From assembly GCA_042867185.1 (NCBI GenBank), contig JBHZQV010000003.1, positions 186,001 to 250,000 on the forward strand: a stretch of 64,000 nucleotides of DNA, in the 5' to 3' direction. The stretch's first letter is position 1. Each line of letters begins with the position of its first letter. The notes under the pieces were generated by a model that did not search any database, was not told the origin of the DNA, and saw only the letters and a program-made list of their open reading frames with translations. Origin of the DNA: Xylophilus sp042867185 (GTDB lineage Bacteria; Pseudomonadota; Gammaproteobacteria; Burkholderiales; Burkholderiaceae_C). Position numbers and translations under genes: made by a program. Below are positions 7,361 to 16,865 of the stretch, in pieces.

Positions 7361-10300
7361 AGCAACCCTTGTCCGAATCCTGTGCTAGGTCGAGGCGATG
7401 GATATGACACATTGCCGTTAGCGTTTGGGGAGGAATGCAAATTTTCAAGAATCGAGCTTGGCATCACAGAATCGCCAATGCCTGCACCCACCGCATCCAA
7501 GCATTGCTGCACAGGGTTGCCGCAGTTGTTGGAGACGGCGTTGTACGCAGCCGTCTGCGCCGTCATGCACGAGGCCAAAGCAGCCTCTTGCTGAGGGTTC
7601 AAATTCAGCATAACCCCCTCACCGCCTCGAAAATCCTGCTGCCGCTTGTTGTACTCAGCCGCCGTTGCAGATTGCTTATCCCAGCCGCCGGGACCCCATG
7701 AGAAGTTTTTTCCGTTGACGTTGGTTGAAACATGTCCGAAGGAGGAGGAGCCTATTCCAACGCCTTGCCACACAACGACTTCTGTGTACAACCCCCTCGA
7801 ATCAACGAACGAAAGGGGATTCCCCCCCACATAGGCGAACCGATTCCACCCCCCCGCCAACCCGATCGGATCGTTCTGCGTATACCGCCCGGTAGCAGGG
7901 TGATAGCTTCTATTGAGGTTGTAATACAGCCCCGACTCCTCATCCGCCACCTGCCCCGGATAGCGCAGATCGAAGACCAGCGGTGCCGCTGCGGAAGAGG
8001 AGGGCGCTGCCGCCGAAGACGTCATCGCCGCATCCTGCACGAAGTCCGTCGCACTCGTACTCGGCGGCACCTCCCCGAAGGCCGTCGTCACCCATTGCCA
8101 CGCCACCTGCCCGTCGTCCCGCGTCAGCCGGCGCGGCGTGTTCAGGTGGTCGCTGTGCACCGCGTACAGCCGCCCGTCGATGACGACAGTAATCGGCATC
8201 GGCCCGCTGGCCGTCGGCAGGTAGATGAACTCCGTCGTCCCCGTGCTGCTCGTGGAACCGTCGGCCGCACCCCGGTACTGCCCCAGCACCGTACTGCCCT
8301 CGTACGGCCCCTCGGCATACACCGTCTCGGTGCGCAGCGCCGGGGTCCGCAGCCCGTTGGTCTTGAGCACCCGCTGGTTCAGCGCATTGTGGAGGTAGGT
8401 GGCGCTGGCTGCCGGATCGCTGCCGCCACTGCGCTGCACGCTCTGCAGCCGCCCGTCCGCGCCATAGCCCCACAGGTCCTGCCCCGCCTGGGTGATCGAT
8501 CCGGTGGCGTCGTAGCTGAACGGCACCTGCGTCACCGTCGGATCGCCCGTGCCTAGGCTGAGCGTCTGCGCATAGCCCGTTAGCCGGTTGCTGTCCGGCG
8601 CCACGCTGTAGGTACGCTGCAGCGTCAGCCCGCTGTCCGACGCGCCCTGGGTGTACACCACGCTCTGGCGGTTGCCGTTGGCGTCGTAGGCCATGCCGAT
8701 CTGCTGGGGACCGACTACGGCCGACAGCGGCACCTCGCCGGGCAGGCTGGCCACCGTGCGGGGTTCGTGGGCCATGCCGATGATCCGGCCCGCGCCGTCG
8801 TAGGTGAAGCCCGTGGTGAAGGTGGTCGGCGCCACGCCGCTGGCGGTCGGCAGCATCAGTTGCTGCGTCAGGCTGGCGACGCGCCCGGCGGCATCCCAGG
8901 TGTAGCTGCCCAGTTCGTACTGCACCAGCTGGCCGGCAGTGTTGTAGATGCGGCTGGCCGCCAGCCCGCCGGTCGCGCCCGGGGTACTGACGAACGGCCA
9001 CTGCCAGGCCCTGGGCTGGCCCAGCGGGTTCCAGGCCAGGTTGTTCACCAGAGGGGTGTTGTTCCAGGTCAGGCCCGTCAGCTGGCCGGTGGCGTCGTAG
9101 ACATGGCTCAGCACCCCGCCGGAGGGGTAGGTGATGCTGGCGATCTGTCCGGCCCCGGGGGTGGGGGCGCTGCCGGGGGCGCCTGCGGCCACGTAGGCAT
9201 AGCCGACGCTGCGGGTCCCGCCGCCTGCCAGGACCTGCTGCTTGCGCGTCACCCGGCCCAGCGCGTCGCGCCGCAAGCGCGTGGTCACCCCCGGGTCCTG
9301 CAACTCGCCGAGGAATCCGATACCCGCCTTCGGCGCATCGGCCTCGGCATAGTCGGTGCCGGCGAGGTCGTAGCGCAGCACGCTGGCCGTGCCGTCGGCG
9401 TATTGGATCCGGGTCGGCCTGCCCAGCGCATCCCGGGTGATCTCGGTGGCGCGGCCCAGCGCATCGACGATCTTCTGCGGCAGGCCCAGCGCGTCGTAGG
9501 TCGTGGCCAGCGCGCCGATGTCGGCACTCGTCTCCTGCGTGGCACTGCCCTGGGCGTCGCGGGTATAGGTGGTCGGGACGCCCTTGAAGTCGGCGGCGGT
9601 CACGACGTTGTCGCGCGGGTCGTAGGCGAGCGTGGCCTGCGCGCCCAGGCTGTCGGTGATTTGCTGGACCCGGCGCAGGCCGTCCAGGCCGTACTGCGTC
9701 GTCTGGCCCAGGGCGTTCGTCTCCGAGATGCGCTCGCCGTTGGCGTCGTAGGTATAGCGAACGGTCTGGTCGGCGCCTTGGGTCTCCGACGCCACCCGGT
9801 TGATCTGGTTGATGCTGCGCGCCACCTGCCAGGCGAGGGCCCCCTGGGCGTCCAGCGTCTCTTCGGCCGTGCGGTAGCCCATCCCGTCGAGGGTGAAGCT
9901 GCCGCTGGCCGCGCGGTTGTCGCGCCAGCCCGTCAGGCGGTGGGCGGCGTCATACACATAGTCGACGGCATAGCCGTTCGGGTATGCGATGCGCGACACC
10001 AGCCCCGTGGGCGTATACGTGCTGGAGGTCAGCAGCCCGCCGCGGCTCTGGGTGAGCAGGCGCCCGCGCAGGTCGTAGGTATAGGCGCTGACGATGCCGG
10101 TGGGGTCGGTCTGCTGGGTCAGGCGTCCGGCGGCGTCGTGCGCATAGGTGGTGGTGCGGCCGAGGGCGTCGGTGGACTGGGTGGGGTTGCCGGCGCTGTC
10201 GTAGGAGTATGCGGTGACCGCGCCGTTGGGCTCGGTGGCGGTGGCGACGAGGCCGGCGGCGTTGTAGGTCCAGCCGCGGGTGCGGGCCTCGCCGGTCGTG

Positions 10301-12066
10301 GTGTCGGTGACGGTCTCGCTCAAGCGGTTGCCGAGGGGGTCGTAGGTGTATGCAGTGTCGTTGGCGCTGAAGTTGGTGTTGGCACTGGTGTCGTGGCCGG
10401 ATTCGCTGACGAGCAGTGGCAAATGATAGGTCGGATGCCATCTGATCAAGGTGTTCGCGGCCTCGGGTAAGCCGCTTGCGCGGGTGATGTCTTTTGGCAG
10501 GCGACGATTCTCGTCCCAATAGGTTGTGGAAACGATATTCTTGAAATCGTTCTCGCTGGTAATTAATCCAGAAGAAGACTGCACACGCGCCGCAGCATCT
10601 TTTCTGCCGTCCCCCGCCGATAACGTGGCACTGATAACCGCTGTCCTTCCTGCATTGAATGAGTATTCATAAGTACGTGTCGTGCCGAGAGGATCGGTAA
10701 TTTCGGTAGTGGCGTCTGAGGAGTAATTTAATTGATGGCGAAATACGCCACCTGCGCGTTCTGTTGATATGGCCTTGCCGCCTGAATCATAGGAAAAGCT
10801 GCTAAAAATATTTCCACTTTCATCCGTCACACTCGTCAAGTTAAATGGATTAGCATCTTCGTATTTGAAGGTTTCTGAATTTCCATCGGGAAAAATGACT
10901 GAAGACAGACGATTTGAACCATCATAGGCGTATTTAATATCGCCTGTAGGCGTTGTAATTTTGATCAGTAATCCAAACGAATCGTATGAAAACCCCAGCA
11001 TTTTCCCGAAGGAGTTCGTTACTGCCGATAAATTTCCATTCGAATCGCGCAGATATGTAGTTGCGCGGCCATTTCTTAGGGTTGAACGTTCCATGGAACC
11101 ATCTGCCGAAAAATCGTAGACGACATCGTCATCTGAGTTTCTGTAAGACCAGCCACCCGTACCCAATCTGACCAAGGTATCGGATGACAAGGTGGAAACC
11201 CACCGACCACTCTGATCGCTCACAAATGTCCGAGCATGTCCATCCGGAAACACAATTTTGGCCGATCCTTGCAATGCATGCAGGTGCGTTCCGAAGCTAT
11301 GATTCCAGGCAGTCCCCATTCCAACCCGCGGCCCGTACTGATAATCCACCCACGCGCTGCGGTAGAAGCGGGTAAAGGAAAGTGGATCTGGTGAATTATC
11401 TTTCCAATCAGTCTTCTGCTCGTATTTTTCCGCAGTAGCTGGCAGGATTGGGTTACCCGCAGACGCGCCTGAAGTCGTGACACAAATAGGAGCAGGATCT
11501 TTTTTCTTGCATACCAGACTATTGTCTGTTGTTGAACGTGTGGCCTCATAGCCAGCCGGACAAGCATCGTAAATGAAATACCGAAGCGTCGAAAAAGACG
11601 TGTCTAAACTGCCAGGATTTTGACAAGAAACGGGTGAACCTCCTGGTACGGGGTAATGGCCAACATAAATTCGACCTTGGATTTCATAGACTGTCGATGG
11701 AAATGCAGCAGGCCACTCTTGGGTGGCTGTAGCGCTAATGCTGCCGCACCTTGGTTGCACGTTAACGTCGCGCCATGCTTGTTCATAGCCTTGCCTCCAT
11801 TCAAGAGCCTGATTTTCATTTTCAAAATCTGCTTGCCAAGCAAACGTACCGTTGCAGTTGAGAAAAGAGGGGTAACTGGAATTGTTGCCCAAACAATACT
11901 CTCCAGCAGTAACACCGTATTTAATAATTTGAGGACGCGGGTTGCAGATCGCAATTTCCGGATTACAGCAGGCAGGATCATTGCCTCTGTCGATGCATTG
12001 TTGAGAAAAGGAGATTGCAGGTGAAAATGCAACCCAGAAAAATATTATTTTTTCAAAAATCTTCAT
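7351..12066 (-). CDS. RHS/YD-repeat polymorphic toxin with candidate permuted papain-like C-terminal domain
   Basis: A 1571-aa protein. Residues 1-22 form a Sec signal peptide (MKIFEKIIFFWVAFSPAISF), then a Cys-rich region of about 180 aa, a DUF6531-like segment (ASAGNPILPATAEKYEQ... FYRSAW), and about 1000 aa of YD repeats. The RHS core ends with GLYYNLNRSYHPATGRYTQ and DPIGLAGG...NPLSFVDSRGLY. The last 144 aa after this point are the variable tip: it has GHVSTNVNG (His1445) and SNNCGNPVQQC (Cys1515), His before Cys, as in circularly permuted NlpC/P60-type (LRAT-like) thiol enzymes. Such a tip could cut peptidoglycan or act on lipids or proteins. The N-terminal and tip-coding parts are clearly AT-richer than the core, pointing to mosaic transfer. 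Confidence 0.85.
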   Translation of the reverse strand: MKIFEKIIFFWVAFSPAISFSQQCIDRGNDPACCNPEIAICNPRPQIIKYGVTAGEYCLGNNSSYPSFLNCNGTFAWQADFENENQALEWRQGYEQAWRDVNVQPRCGSISATATQEWPAAFPSTVYEIQGRIYVGHYPVPGGSPVSCQNPGSLDTSFSTLRYFIYDACPAGYEATRSTTDNSLVCKKKDPAPICVTTSGASAGNPILPATAEKYEQKTDWKDNSPDPLSFTRFYRSAWVDYQYGPRVGMGTAWNHSFGTHLHALQGSAKIVFPDGHARTFVSDQSGRWVSTLSSDTLVRLGTGGWSYRNSDDDVVYDFSADGSMERSTLRNGRATTYLRDSNGNLSAVTNSFGKMLGFSYDSFGLLIKITTPTGDIKYAYDGSNRLSSVIFPDGNSETFKYEDANPFNLTSVTDESGNIFSSFSYDSGGKAISTERAGGVFRHQLNYSSDATTEITDPLGTTRTYEYSFNAGRTAVISATLSAGDGRKDAAARVQSSSGLITSENDFKNIVSTTYWDENRRLPKDITRASGLPEAANTLIRWHPTYHLPLLVSESGHDTSANTNFSANDTAYTYDPLGNRLSETVTDTTTGEARTRGWTYNAAGLVATATEPNGAVTAYSYDSAGNPTQSTDALGRTTTYAHDAAGRLTQQTDPTGIVSAYTYDLRGRLLTQSRGGLLTSSTYTPTGLVSRIAYPNGYAVDYVYDAAHRLTGWRDNRAASGSFTLDGMGYRTAEETLDAQGALAWQVARSINQINRVASETQGADQTVRYTYDANGERISETNALGQTTQYGLDGLRRVQQITDSLGAQATLAYDPRDNVVTAADFKGVPTTYTRDAQGSATQETSADIGALATTYDALGLPQKIVDALGRATEITRDALGRPTRIQYADGTASVLRYDLAGTDYAEADAPKAGIGFLGELQDPGVTTRLRRDALGRVTRKQQVLAGGGTRSVGYAYVAAGAPGSAPTPGAGQIASITYPSGGVLSHVYDATGQLTGLTWNNTPLVNNLAWNPLGQPRAWQWPFVSTPGATGGLAASRIYNTAGQLVQYELGSYTWDAAGRVASLTQQLMLPTASGVAPTTFTTGFTYDGAGRIIGMAHEPRTVASLPGEVPLSAVVGPQQIGMAYDANGNRQSVVYTQGASDSGLTLQRTYSVAPDSNRLTGYAQTLSLGTGDPTVTQVPFSYDATGSITQAGQDLWGYGADGRLQSVQRSGGSDPAASATYLHNALNQRVLKTNGLRTPALRTETVYAEGPYEGSTVLGQYRGAADGSTSSTGTTEFIYLPTASGPMPITVVIDGRLYAVHSDHLNTPRRLTRDDGQVAWQWVTTAFGEVPPSTSATDFVQDAAMTSSAAAPSSSAAAPLVFDLRYPGQVADEESGLYYNLNRSYHPATGRYTQNDPIGLAGGWNRFAYVGGNPLSFVDSRGLYTEVVVWQGVGIGSSSFGHVSTNVNGKNFSWGPGGWDKQSATAAEYNKRQQDFRGGEGVMLNLNPQQEAALASCMTAQTAAYNAVSNNCGNPVQQCLDAVGAGIGDSVMPSSILENLHSSPNANGNVSYPSPRPSTGFGQGLLWR

Positions 12067-12432
12067 TTTAGTGATTTGCAGTGACGATTAAAAATAATGG
12101 GCAAGTTAAAATCCAGAAGCGTGAATTCTGAATTTTAATAAACCAGGACTCCTCGGATTGCTCGTATTTCTCACCGATGCGGTTGCCCATTCGATATTTT
12201 CGGGGCGCAAGCGCTGTATTTGATACAAGATGGACTCTCTGGGTTAACTGATCTTGCCGAATACTAGCCCACCGGTCGACCTTAGTCATCGCGAACTACT
12301 CGGTAAAGGTAGGGGTCAATGATCGCGGTCATTCTATAGAGCAGCCACCTATGCGCCCCACTGCTTCAAGCTCTCCTACTGCAGAGCTTTTGCAGAATCT
12401 ACCAACTTTTTGTTGCTGGATCACCAATCGGC

Positions 12433-12612
12433 ATGGTCCGATTGAGAGGCTTCGATATGTCCCATATCGTGGATGTGGAGGGCCTCACCGGCGCCAGCAT
12501 TGAACGGGTGTTCGAGACGATGGTCAGTGGCTGGCGGCGCCCAGGACGAACCCCAACCTGCCTTATGCGAAAAACGTCATATATATACAAGCAGATATTT
12601 GTTTGGGTTTGA
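12433..12612 (+). other. possible short ORF or gene remnant in the RHS / peroxiredoxin gap
   Basis: The 592-bp stretch 12067-12658 is AT-rich near the RHS gene and holds no clear gene. A 59-codon frame at 12433 reads MVRLRGFDMSHIVDVEGLTG then ASIERVFETMVSGW and stops at 12612. The first 38 residues look protein-like, the rest does not, and no ribosome site is seen. It may be the leftover start of a displaced gene. The remaining part probably carries the RHS promoter (minus strand) and the peroxiredoxin promoter. Confidence 0.25.
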
Positions 12613-12658
12613 TGGCGTCGTCCGCAGAATACGTTCCCAACACCACCCTGGAGCGCAC

Positions 12659-13300
12659 ATGGCAACCCTCAGACTCGGCGACACCGCACCCGATTTCACC
12701 CAAGATTCCACCGCCGGCCCGATCCACTTCCATGATTGGGCCGCCGGCTCGTGGGTGGTGCTGTTCTCGCACCCGGCCGATTTCACCCCGGTCTGCACCA
12801 CCGAGCTGGGCCGTACCGCGGCGCTCTCGGGCGAGTTCGCCAAGCGCGGCGTCAAGCCGATCGCGGTGAGCGTCGACACGCTCGAATCCCATGGCAAGTG
12901 GGTGCCCGACATCAACGACACGCAGAAGACCACGGTCGATTTCCCGATCCTGGCCGACGCCGACAAGAAGGTCGCCACCCTCTACGACATGATCCACCCG
13001 AACGCGCTGGCCAACGCCACCGTGCGCAGCGTGTTCATCATCGACCCGAAGCACGTGGTGCGCACCACGCTGACCTACCCGGCCAGCACCGGCCGCAACT
13101 TCGACGAGATCCTGCGGGTCATCGACTCGCTGCAGCTCACCGACAGCCACAAGGTCGCGACGCCCGCCGACTGGAAGGACGGCGACGACGTCGTGATCCT
13201 GACCAGCCTGCAGGACCCGGCCGAGCTGGCCCAGCGCTTTCCCAAGGGCTTCGACGCCGTGCGCCCCTACCTGCGCCTGACGCCCCAGCCCAACAAGTGA
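12659..13300 (+). CDS. 1-Cys peroxiredoxin (Prx6 type)
   Basis: A 213-aa thiol peroxidase of the AhpC/TSA superfamily that reduces H2O2 and organic peroxides in the cytosol. The peroxidatic Cys46 lies in HPADFTPVCTTELG. The length and the long C-terminal part (YPASTGRNFDEILRVIDSLQ...RFPKGFDAVRPYLRLTPQP) are those of the Prx6 group; no resolving cysteine is seen. ATG at 12659 fits the family start LRLGDTAPDF. The next gene starts at a GTG that overlaps this stop by 4 bp. Its place before the sulfate-uptake genes is common for sulfur-stress operons. Confidence 0.93.
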   Translation: MATLRLGDTAPDFTQDSTAGPIHFHDWAAGSWVVLFSHPADFTPVCTTELGRTAALSGEFAKRGVKPIAVSVDTLESHGKWVPDINDTQKTTVDFPILADADKKVATLYDMIHPNALANATVRSVFIIDPKHVVRTTLTYPASTGRNFDEILRVIDSLQLTDSHKVATPADWKDGDDVVILTSLQDPAELAQRFPKGFDAVRPYLRLTPQPNK

Positions 13301-13965
13301 GCAGGGCGGCATCCCGGCCGGCCGGCGCGGGCGACGCGACGCGCATCGTCATCGTGCCCGGCTGGCGCGATTCGGCGCCCGGCCACTGGCAGAGCCTCTG
13401 GGCCGAGCGGCTGCCGGGCGCGGTGCGGGTCCGGCAGGACGACTGGATGAGGCCGCGGCGCGACGCGTGGGTCGCCTCGCTGGAGCGCACCGTGCTCGAA
13501 TCGCCGCTGCCGGTGGTCGTCGCCGCGCACAGCCTGGGCTGCATCGCCGTCAGCCACCTGGGCGACGAGGCGCAGTCGCGCATCGTCGGCGCCTTGCTGG
13601 TGGCCCCGGCCGACCCGGAACGCCGCGCGGTGCTGAGCGATTTCGCGCCGGTGCCGCATGCGCGGCTGCCGTACCGCAGCGTGGTGGTGGCGAGCAGCAA
13701 CGACCCGTACTGTCCGATCCGCCTGGCCGGCGCCTATGCCCGCGCCTGGGAGAGCGAGTTCGTGCGGCTGCAGAACGCCGGCCACCTGAATGTCGAATCC
13801 GGCCACGGCGACTGGCCGCTAGGCCTGGCGCTGCTGCAGTCGCTGACCGGTGCGCTGTCGCTCGGCTTCGAGCCGCCCGCCGCGGCACGCGACAATCCCC
13901 CTGTTCAACCTCCGTCTTCCCGCTCTCCCGTTCCTCCTTCACCCTACGCCACGGAATCCGCATGA
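13297..13965 (+). CDS. RBBP9/YdeN-type alpha/beta hydrolase
   Basis: A 222-aa predicted serine hydrolase. It has VPGWRDSAPGHWQSLWAERL, the N-terminal signature of the RBBP9/YdeN family, the nucleophile elbow AAHSLGC, the Asp in SSNDPYCP and the His in NAGHLNVESG. Natural substrate unknown. It starts at GTG 13297 overlapping the peroxiredoxin stop (GTGA) and ends by overlapping the start of the sulfate-binding gene (ATGA at 13962), so all are in one operon. The last 30 residues are Pro/Ser-rich and probably an untidy extension. Confidence 0.85.
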   Translation: MSRAASRPAGAGDATRIVIVPGWRDSAPGHWQSLWAERLPGAVRVRQDDWMRPRRDAWVASLERTVLESPLPVVVAAHSLGCIAVSHLGDEAQSRIVGALLVAPADPERRAVLSDFAPVPHARLPYRSVVVASSNDPYCPIRLAGAYARAWESEFVRLQNAGHLNVESGHGDWPLGLALLQSLTGALSLGFEPPAAARDNPPVQPPSSRSPVPPSPYATESA

Positions 13966-14960
13966 CCTCCCGCCTCAAGATCGCCCTTGCCGCCGCCGCG
14001 CTCGCCGCCAGCGGCATCGCCTCTGCCCAGACGACGCTGCTCAACGCGTCCTACGACGTGGCACGCGAGTTCTACAAGGACTACAACGCGGCCTTCATCG
14101 CGCATACCAAGAAAACCACCGGCAAGGACGTGAAGATCGACCAGGCCCACGGCGGCTCCAGCGCGCAGGCCCGCGCGGTGGCCGACGGCCTGGAGGCCGA
14201 CGTGGTCACGATGAACACCACCACCGACATCGACTTCCTCGCCGAGCGCGGCGTGGTCGCCAAGGACTGGGCCAAGCGCTTCCCCGACAACGCGTCGCCC
14301 ACCACCTCGACCATGCTGTTCCTGGTGCGCAACGGCAACCCCAAGAACATCCGCGACTGGGACGACCTGACCAAGCCCGGCGTGCAGGTGGTCGTGGTCA
14401 ATCCCAAGACCGGCGGCAACGGCCGCTACGCCTACCTGGCCGCCTGGGGCTCGGTCAAGAAGAAGGGCGGCACCGACGCGCAGGCGGCCGACTTCGTCTC
14501 CAAGATCTACAAGAATGTGCCGGTGCTCGGCAAGGGCGGCCGTGACGCGACCACCACCTTCCTGCAGCGCAACATCGGCGACGTGCTGATCACCTTCGAA
14601 TCCGAGGTGGTCTCGATCAACCGCGAGTTCGGCGACGGCAAGGTCGATGCGGTGTACCCGTCGAGCAGCATCGTGGCCGAGAACCCGGTGGCGGTGGTGG
14701 AGCGCACCGTCGCCAAGAAGGGCACCGCCGAGTTGGCCAAGTCCTACCTCGACTGGCTGTATTCCGAGGAAGGCCAGGAGATCGCGGCCAAGCACGCGCT
14801 GCGCCCCCGCTCGGCCGCGGTGCTGAAGAAGCACGCCGACGTGTTCAAGCCGGTGCAGCTCTTCACCGTGCAGGAAGTCTTCGGCAGCCTGGGTGAAGCG
14901 CAGAAGGTGCACTTCAACGACGGCGGCCAGTTCGACAAGCTCTACACCGTCGGCCGCTAA
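13962..14960 (+). CDS. sbp: periplasmic sulfate-binding protein
   Basis: A 332-aa Sbp/CysP family protein, paralogous to the one at 247-1266. Signal peptide (MTSRLKIALAAAALAASGIASAQ), then TTLLNASYDVAREFYKDYN, QAHGGSSAQARAVADG and FESEVVSINREFGDG. It delivers sulfate to the CysTW permease encoded directly downstream; cysT starts 0 bp after its stop. ATG 13962 overlaps the hydrolase stop by 4 bp. Confidence 0.95.
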   Translation: MTSRLKIALAAAALAASGIASAQTTLLNASYDVAREFYKDYNAAFIAHTKKTTGKDVKIDQAHGGSSAQARAVADGLEADVVTMNTTTDIDFLAERGVVAKDWAKRFPDNASPTTSTMLFLVRNGNPKNIRDWDDLTKPGVQVVVVNPKTGGNGRYAYLAAWGSVKKKGGTDAQAADFVSKIYKNVPVLGKGGRDATTTFLQRNIGDVLITFESEVVSINREFGDGKVDAVYPSSSIVAENPVAVVERTVAKKGTAELAKSYLDWLYSEEGQEIAAKHALRPRSAAVLKKHADVFKPVQLFTVQEVFGSLGEAQKVHFNDGGQFDKLYTVGR

Positions 14961-15839
14961 ATGTCGGCTGTTGCCACGGCGGCGCCGCAGCCCGCGGTGC
15001 CGGGGCGCCGCAGGGGCGCCAAACGGGTGTTGCCGGGCTTCGGCCTGACGCTGGGCTACACCGTCTTCTATCTCAGCATCATCGTGCTGGTGCCGCTGTC
15101 GGCGCTGGTGCTGCGCAGCTTCAGCCTCACCGGCGAGCAGTTCTGGGCGGCGGTCACCTCGCCGCGGGTGCTGGCTTCGTACCGGCTTACCTTCGGCGCG
15201 TCGCTGTTCGCGGCGCTGGTCAACCTGGTCTTCGGGCTGCTGCTGGCCTGGGTGCTGGTGCGCTACAAATTTCCGGGCAAGAAGATCGTCGACGCGCTGG
15301 TGGACCTGCCGTTCGCGCTGCCGACCGCCGTCGCCGGCATCTCGCTCACCGCCATCCTGGCGGGCAACGGCTGGATCGGCCAGTACCTGGAGCCGATGGG
15401 CATCAAGCTGGCGTTCACGCCGGCGGGCGTGGTGATCGCGCTGATCTTCATCGGCCTGCCGTTCGTGGTGCGCACGGTGCAGCCGGTGCTGGAAGACACC
15501 GAGAAGGAGCTGGAGGAAGCCGCCACCAGCCTGGGCGCCACCCGCCTGCAGACCTTCACCAAGGTGATCTTCCCGGCGATCGCCCCGGCGCTGCTGACCG
15601 GCTTCGCGATGGCCTTCGCGCGGGCCATCGGCGAGTACGGCTCCGTCATCTTCATCGCAGGCAACATGCCCATGATTTCCGAAATCACGCCGCTGATCAT
15701 CATCGGCAAGCTGGAGCAGTACGACTACGCCGGCGCCACCGCCGTCGCAGTGGTGATGCTGGCCATCTCCTTCGTGCTGCTGCTGGTCATCAACGGCCTG
15801 CAGTCCTGGCAGCGCAAGCGCGCGGGGATGCCGACATGA
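14961..15839 (+). CDS. cysT: sulfate ABC transporter permease CysT
   Basis: A 292-aa inner-membrane permease with about six helices and a cytosolic coupling loop EEAATSLGATRLQTFTKVIFPAIAP (the EAA motif). It forms the channel with CysW. The gene begins at the base after the sbp stop, so it is cotranslated. Conserved parts GFGLTLGYTVFYLSIIVLVPL and DLPFALPTAVAGI identify CysT (CysU). Confidence 0.95.
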   Translation: MSAVATAAPQPAVPGRRRGAKRVLPGFGLTLGYTVFYLSIIVLVPLSALVLRSFSLTGEQFWAAVTSPRVLASYRLTFGASLFAALVNLVFGLLLAWVLVRYKFPGKKIVDALVDLPFALPTAVAGISLTAILAGNGWIGQYLEPMGIKLAFTPAGVVIALIFIGLPFVVRTVQPVLEDTEKELEEAATSLGATRLQTFTKVIFPAIAPALLTGFAMAFARAIGEYGSVIFIAGNMPMISEITPLIIIGKLEQYDYAGATAVAVVMLAISFVLLLVINGLQSWQRKRAGMPT

Positions 15840-15900
15840 GCCCGCGCACGGCCGTTCCGAAGCGGGCTCGCATCGCAGTGCGTTGCACGGAGACTTCGTC

Positions 15901-16839
15901 ATGAGCGCTGCCGGACGAGCCAACGTGTCGCGGGTGCGCGCCGGCACCACCGAGTCGCCCTGGGTGCGCCGCACCCTGATCGGCATCGCGATGGTGTTTC
16001 TGCTGTTGTTCCTGGTGCTGCCGCTGGCGGCGGTGTTCACCGAGGCGCTGCGCAAGGGCTTCGGCGCCTACCTGGAAGGGCTGCGCGAGCCCGATGCCTG
16101 GTCGGCGATCAAGCTCACGCTGATCACCGCGGCGATCGCGGTGCCGCTGAACCTGGTCTTCGGCGTGTCCGCCGCCTGGGCGATCGCCAAGTACGACTTT
16201 CCCGGCAAGGCTTTCCTGACCACGCTGGTCGACCTGCCGTTCTCGGTGTCGCCGGTGGTGGCGGGCCTGATGTACGTGCTGGTCTTCGGCTCGCAGGGCT
16301 GGTTCGGCAACTGGTTGTCGGCGCACGATGTGAAGATCATCTTCGCGGTGCCGGGCATCGTGCTGGCGACGGTCTTCGTCACCTTCCCGTTCATCGCGCG
16401 GGAGCTGATCCCGCTGATGCAGGCGCAGGGCAGCGACGAGGAGCAGGCGGCCATCGTGCTCGGCGCCACCGGCTGGCAGACCTTCTACAAGGTCACGCTG
16501 CCCAACATCAAGTGGGGCCTGCTGTACGGCGTGATCCTGTGCAACGCACGGGCGATGGGCGAGTTCGGCGCGGTGTCGGTGGTGTCGGGGCACATCCGGG
16601 GCCAGACCAACACGGTGCCGCTGCACGTCGAGATTCTCTACAACGAGTACCAGTCGGTGGCGGCCTTCGCGGTCGCATCGCTGCTCGCGCTGTTGGCCCT
16701 GGTGACGCTGGCGATCAAGTCGTGGATCGAGTGGCGCCACGAGCGCGAGCGCGCCTCGGCCGGCGACCTGTCGCCCGAGCCGCCGCTGTCGGCCGGCCTC
16801 GCCGCATCGGTCGTCGGCACGCCTGCTGTGCCGCACTGA
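15901..16839 (+). CDS. cysW: sulfate ABC transporter permease CysW
   Basis: A 312-aa permease, partner of CysT. It has DLPFSVSPVVAGLMYVLVFG, the coupling loop EQAAIVLGATGWQTFYKVTLPNIKW and GEFGAVSVVSGHIRGQTNT, all typical of CysW. ATG 15901 follows GGAG at the right distance; an ATG 18 bp upstream has no ribosome site. The C-terminal 30 residues are a hydrophilic tail. Confidence 0.95.
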   Translation: MSAAGRANVSRVRAGTTESPWVRRTLIGIAMVFLLLFLVLPLAAVFTEALRKGFGAYLEGLREPDAWSAIKLTLITAAIAVPLNLVFGVSAAWAIAKYDFPGKAFLTTLVDLPFSVSPVVAGLMYVLVFGSQGWFGNWLSAHDVKIIFAVPGIVLATVFVTFPFIARELIPLMQAQGSDEEQAAIVLGATGWQTFYKVTLPNIKWGLLYGVILCNARAMGEFGAVSVVSGHIRGQTNTVPLHVEILYNEYQSVAAFAVASLLALLALVTLAIKSWIEWRHERERASAGDLSPEPPLSAGLAASVVGTPAVPH

Positions 16840-16865
16840 ACCGCCCACCTTCCAGAAGAAGAACC

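Noticed and set aside
12068..12289. 73-codon minus-strand frame upstream of the RHS gene
   Set aside because: No ribosome site, no recognisable pattern and atypical composition; more likely the RHS promoter region.
12399..12665. 88-codon minus-strand frame before the peroxiredoxin gene
   Set aside because: Runs across the peroxiredoxin start and has no protein-like features; the forward frame looks more coding.
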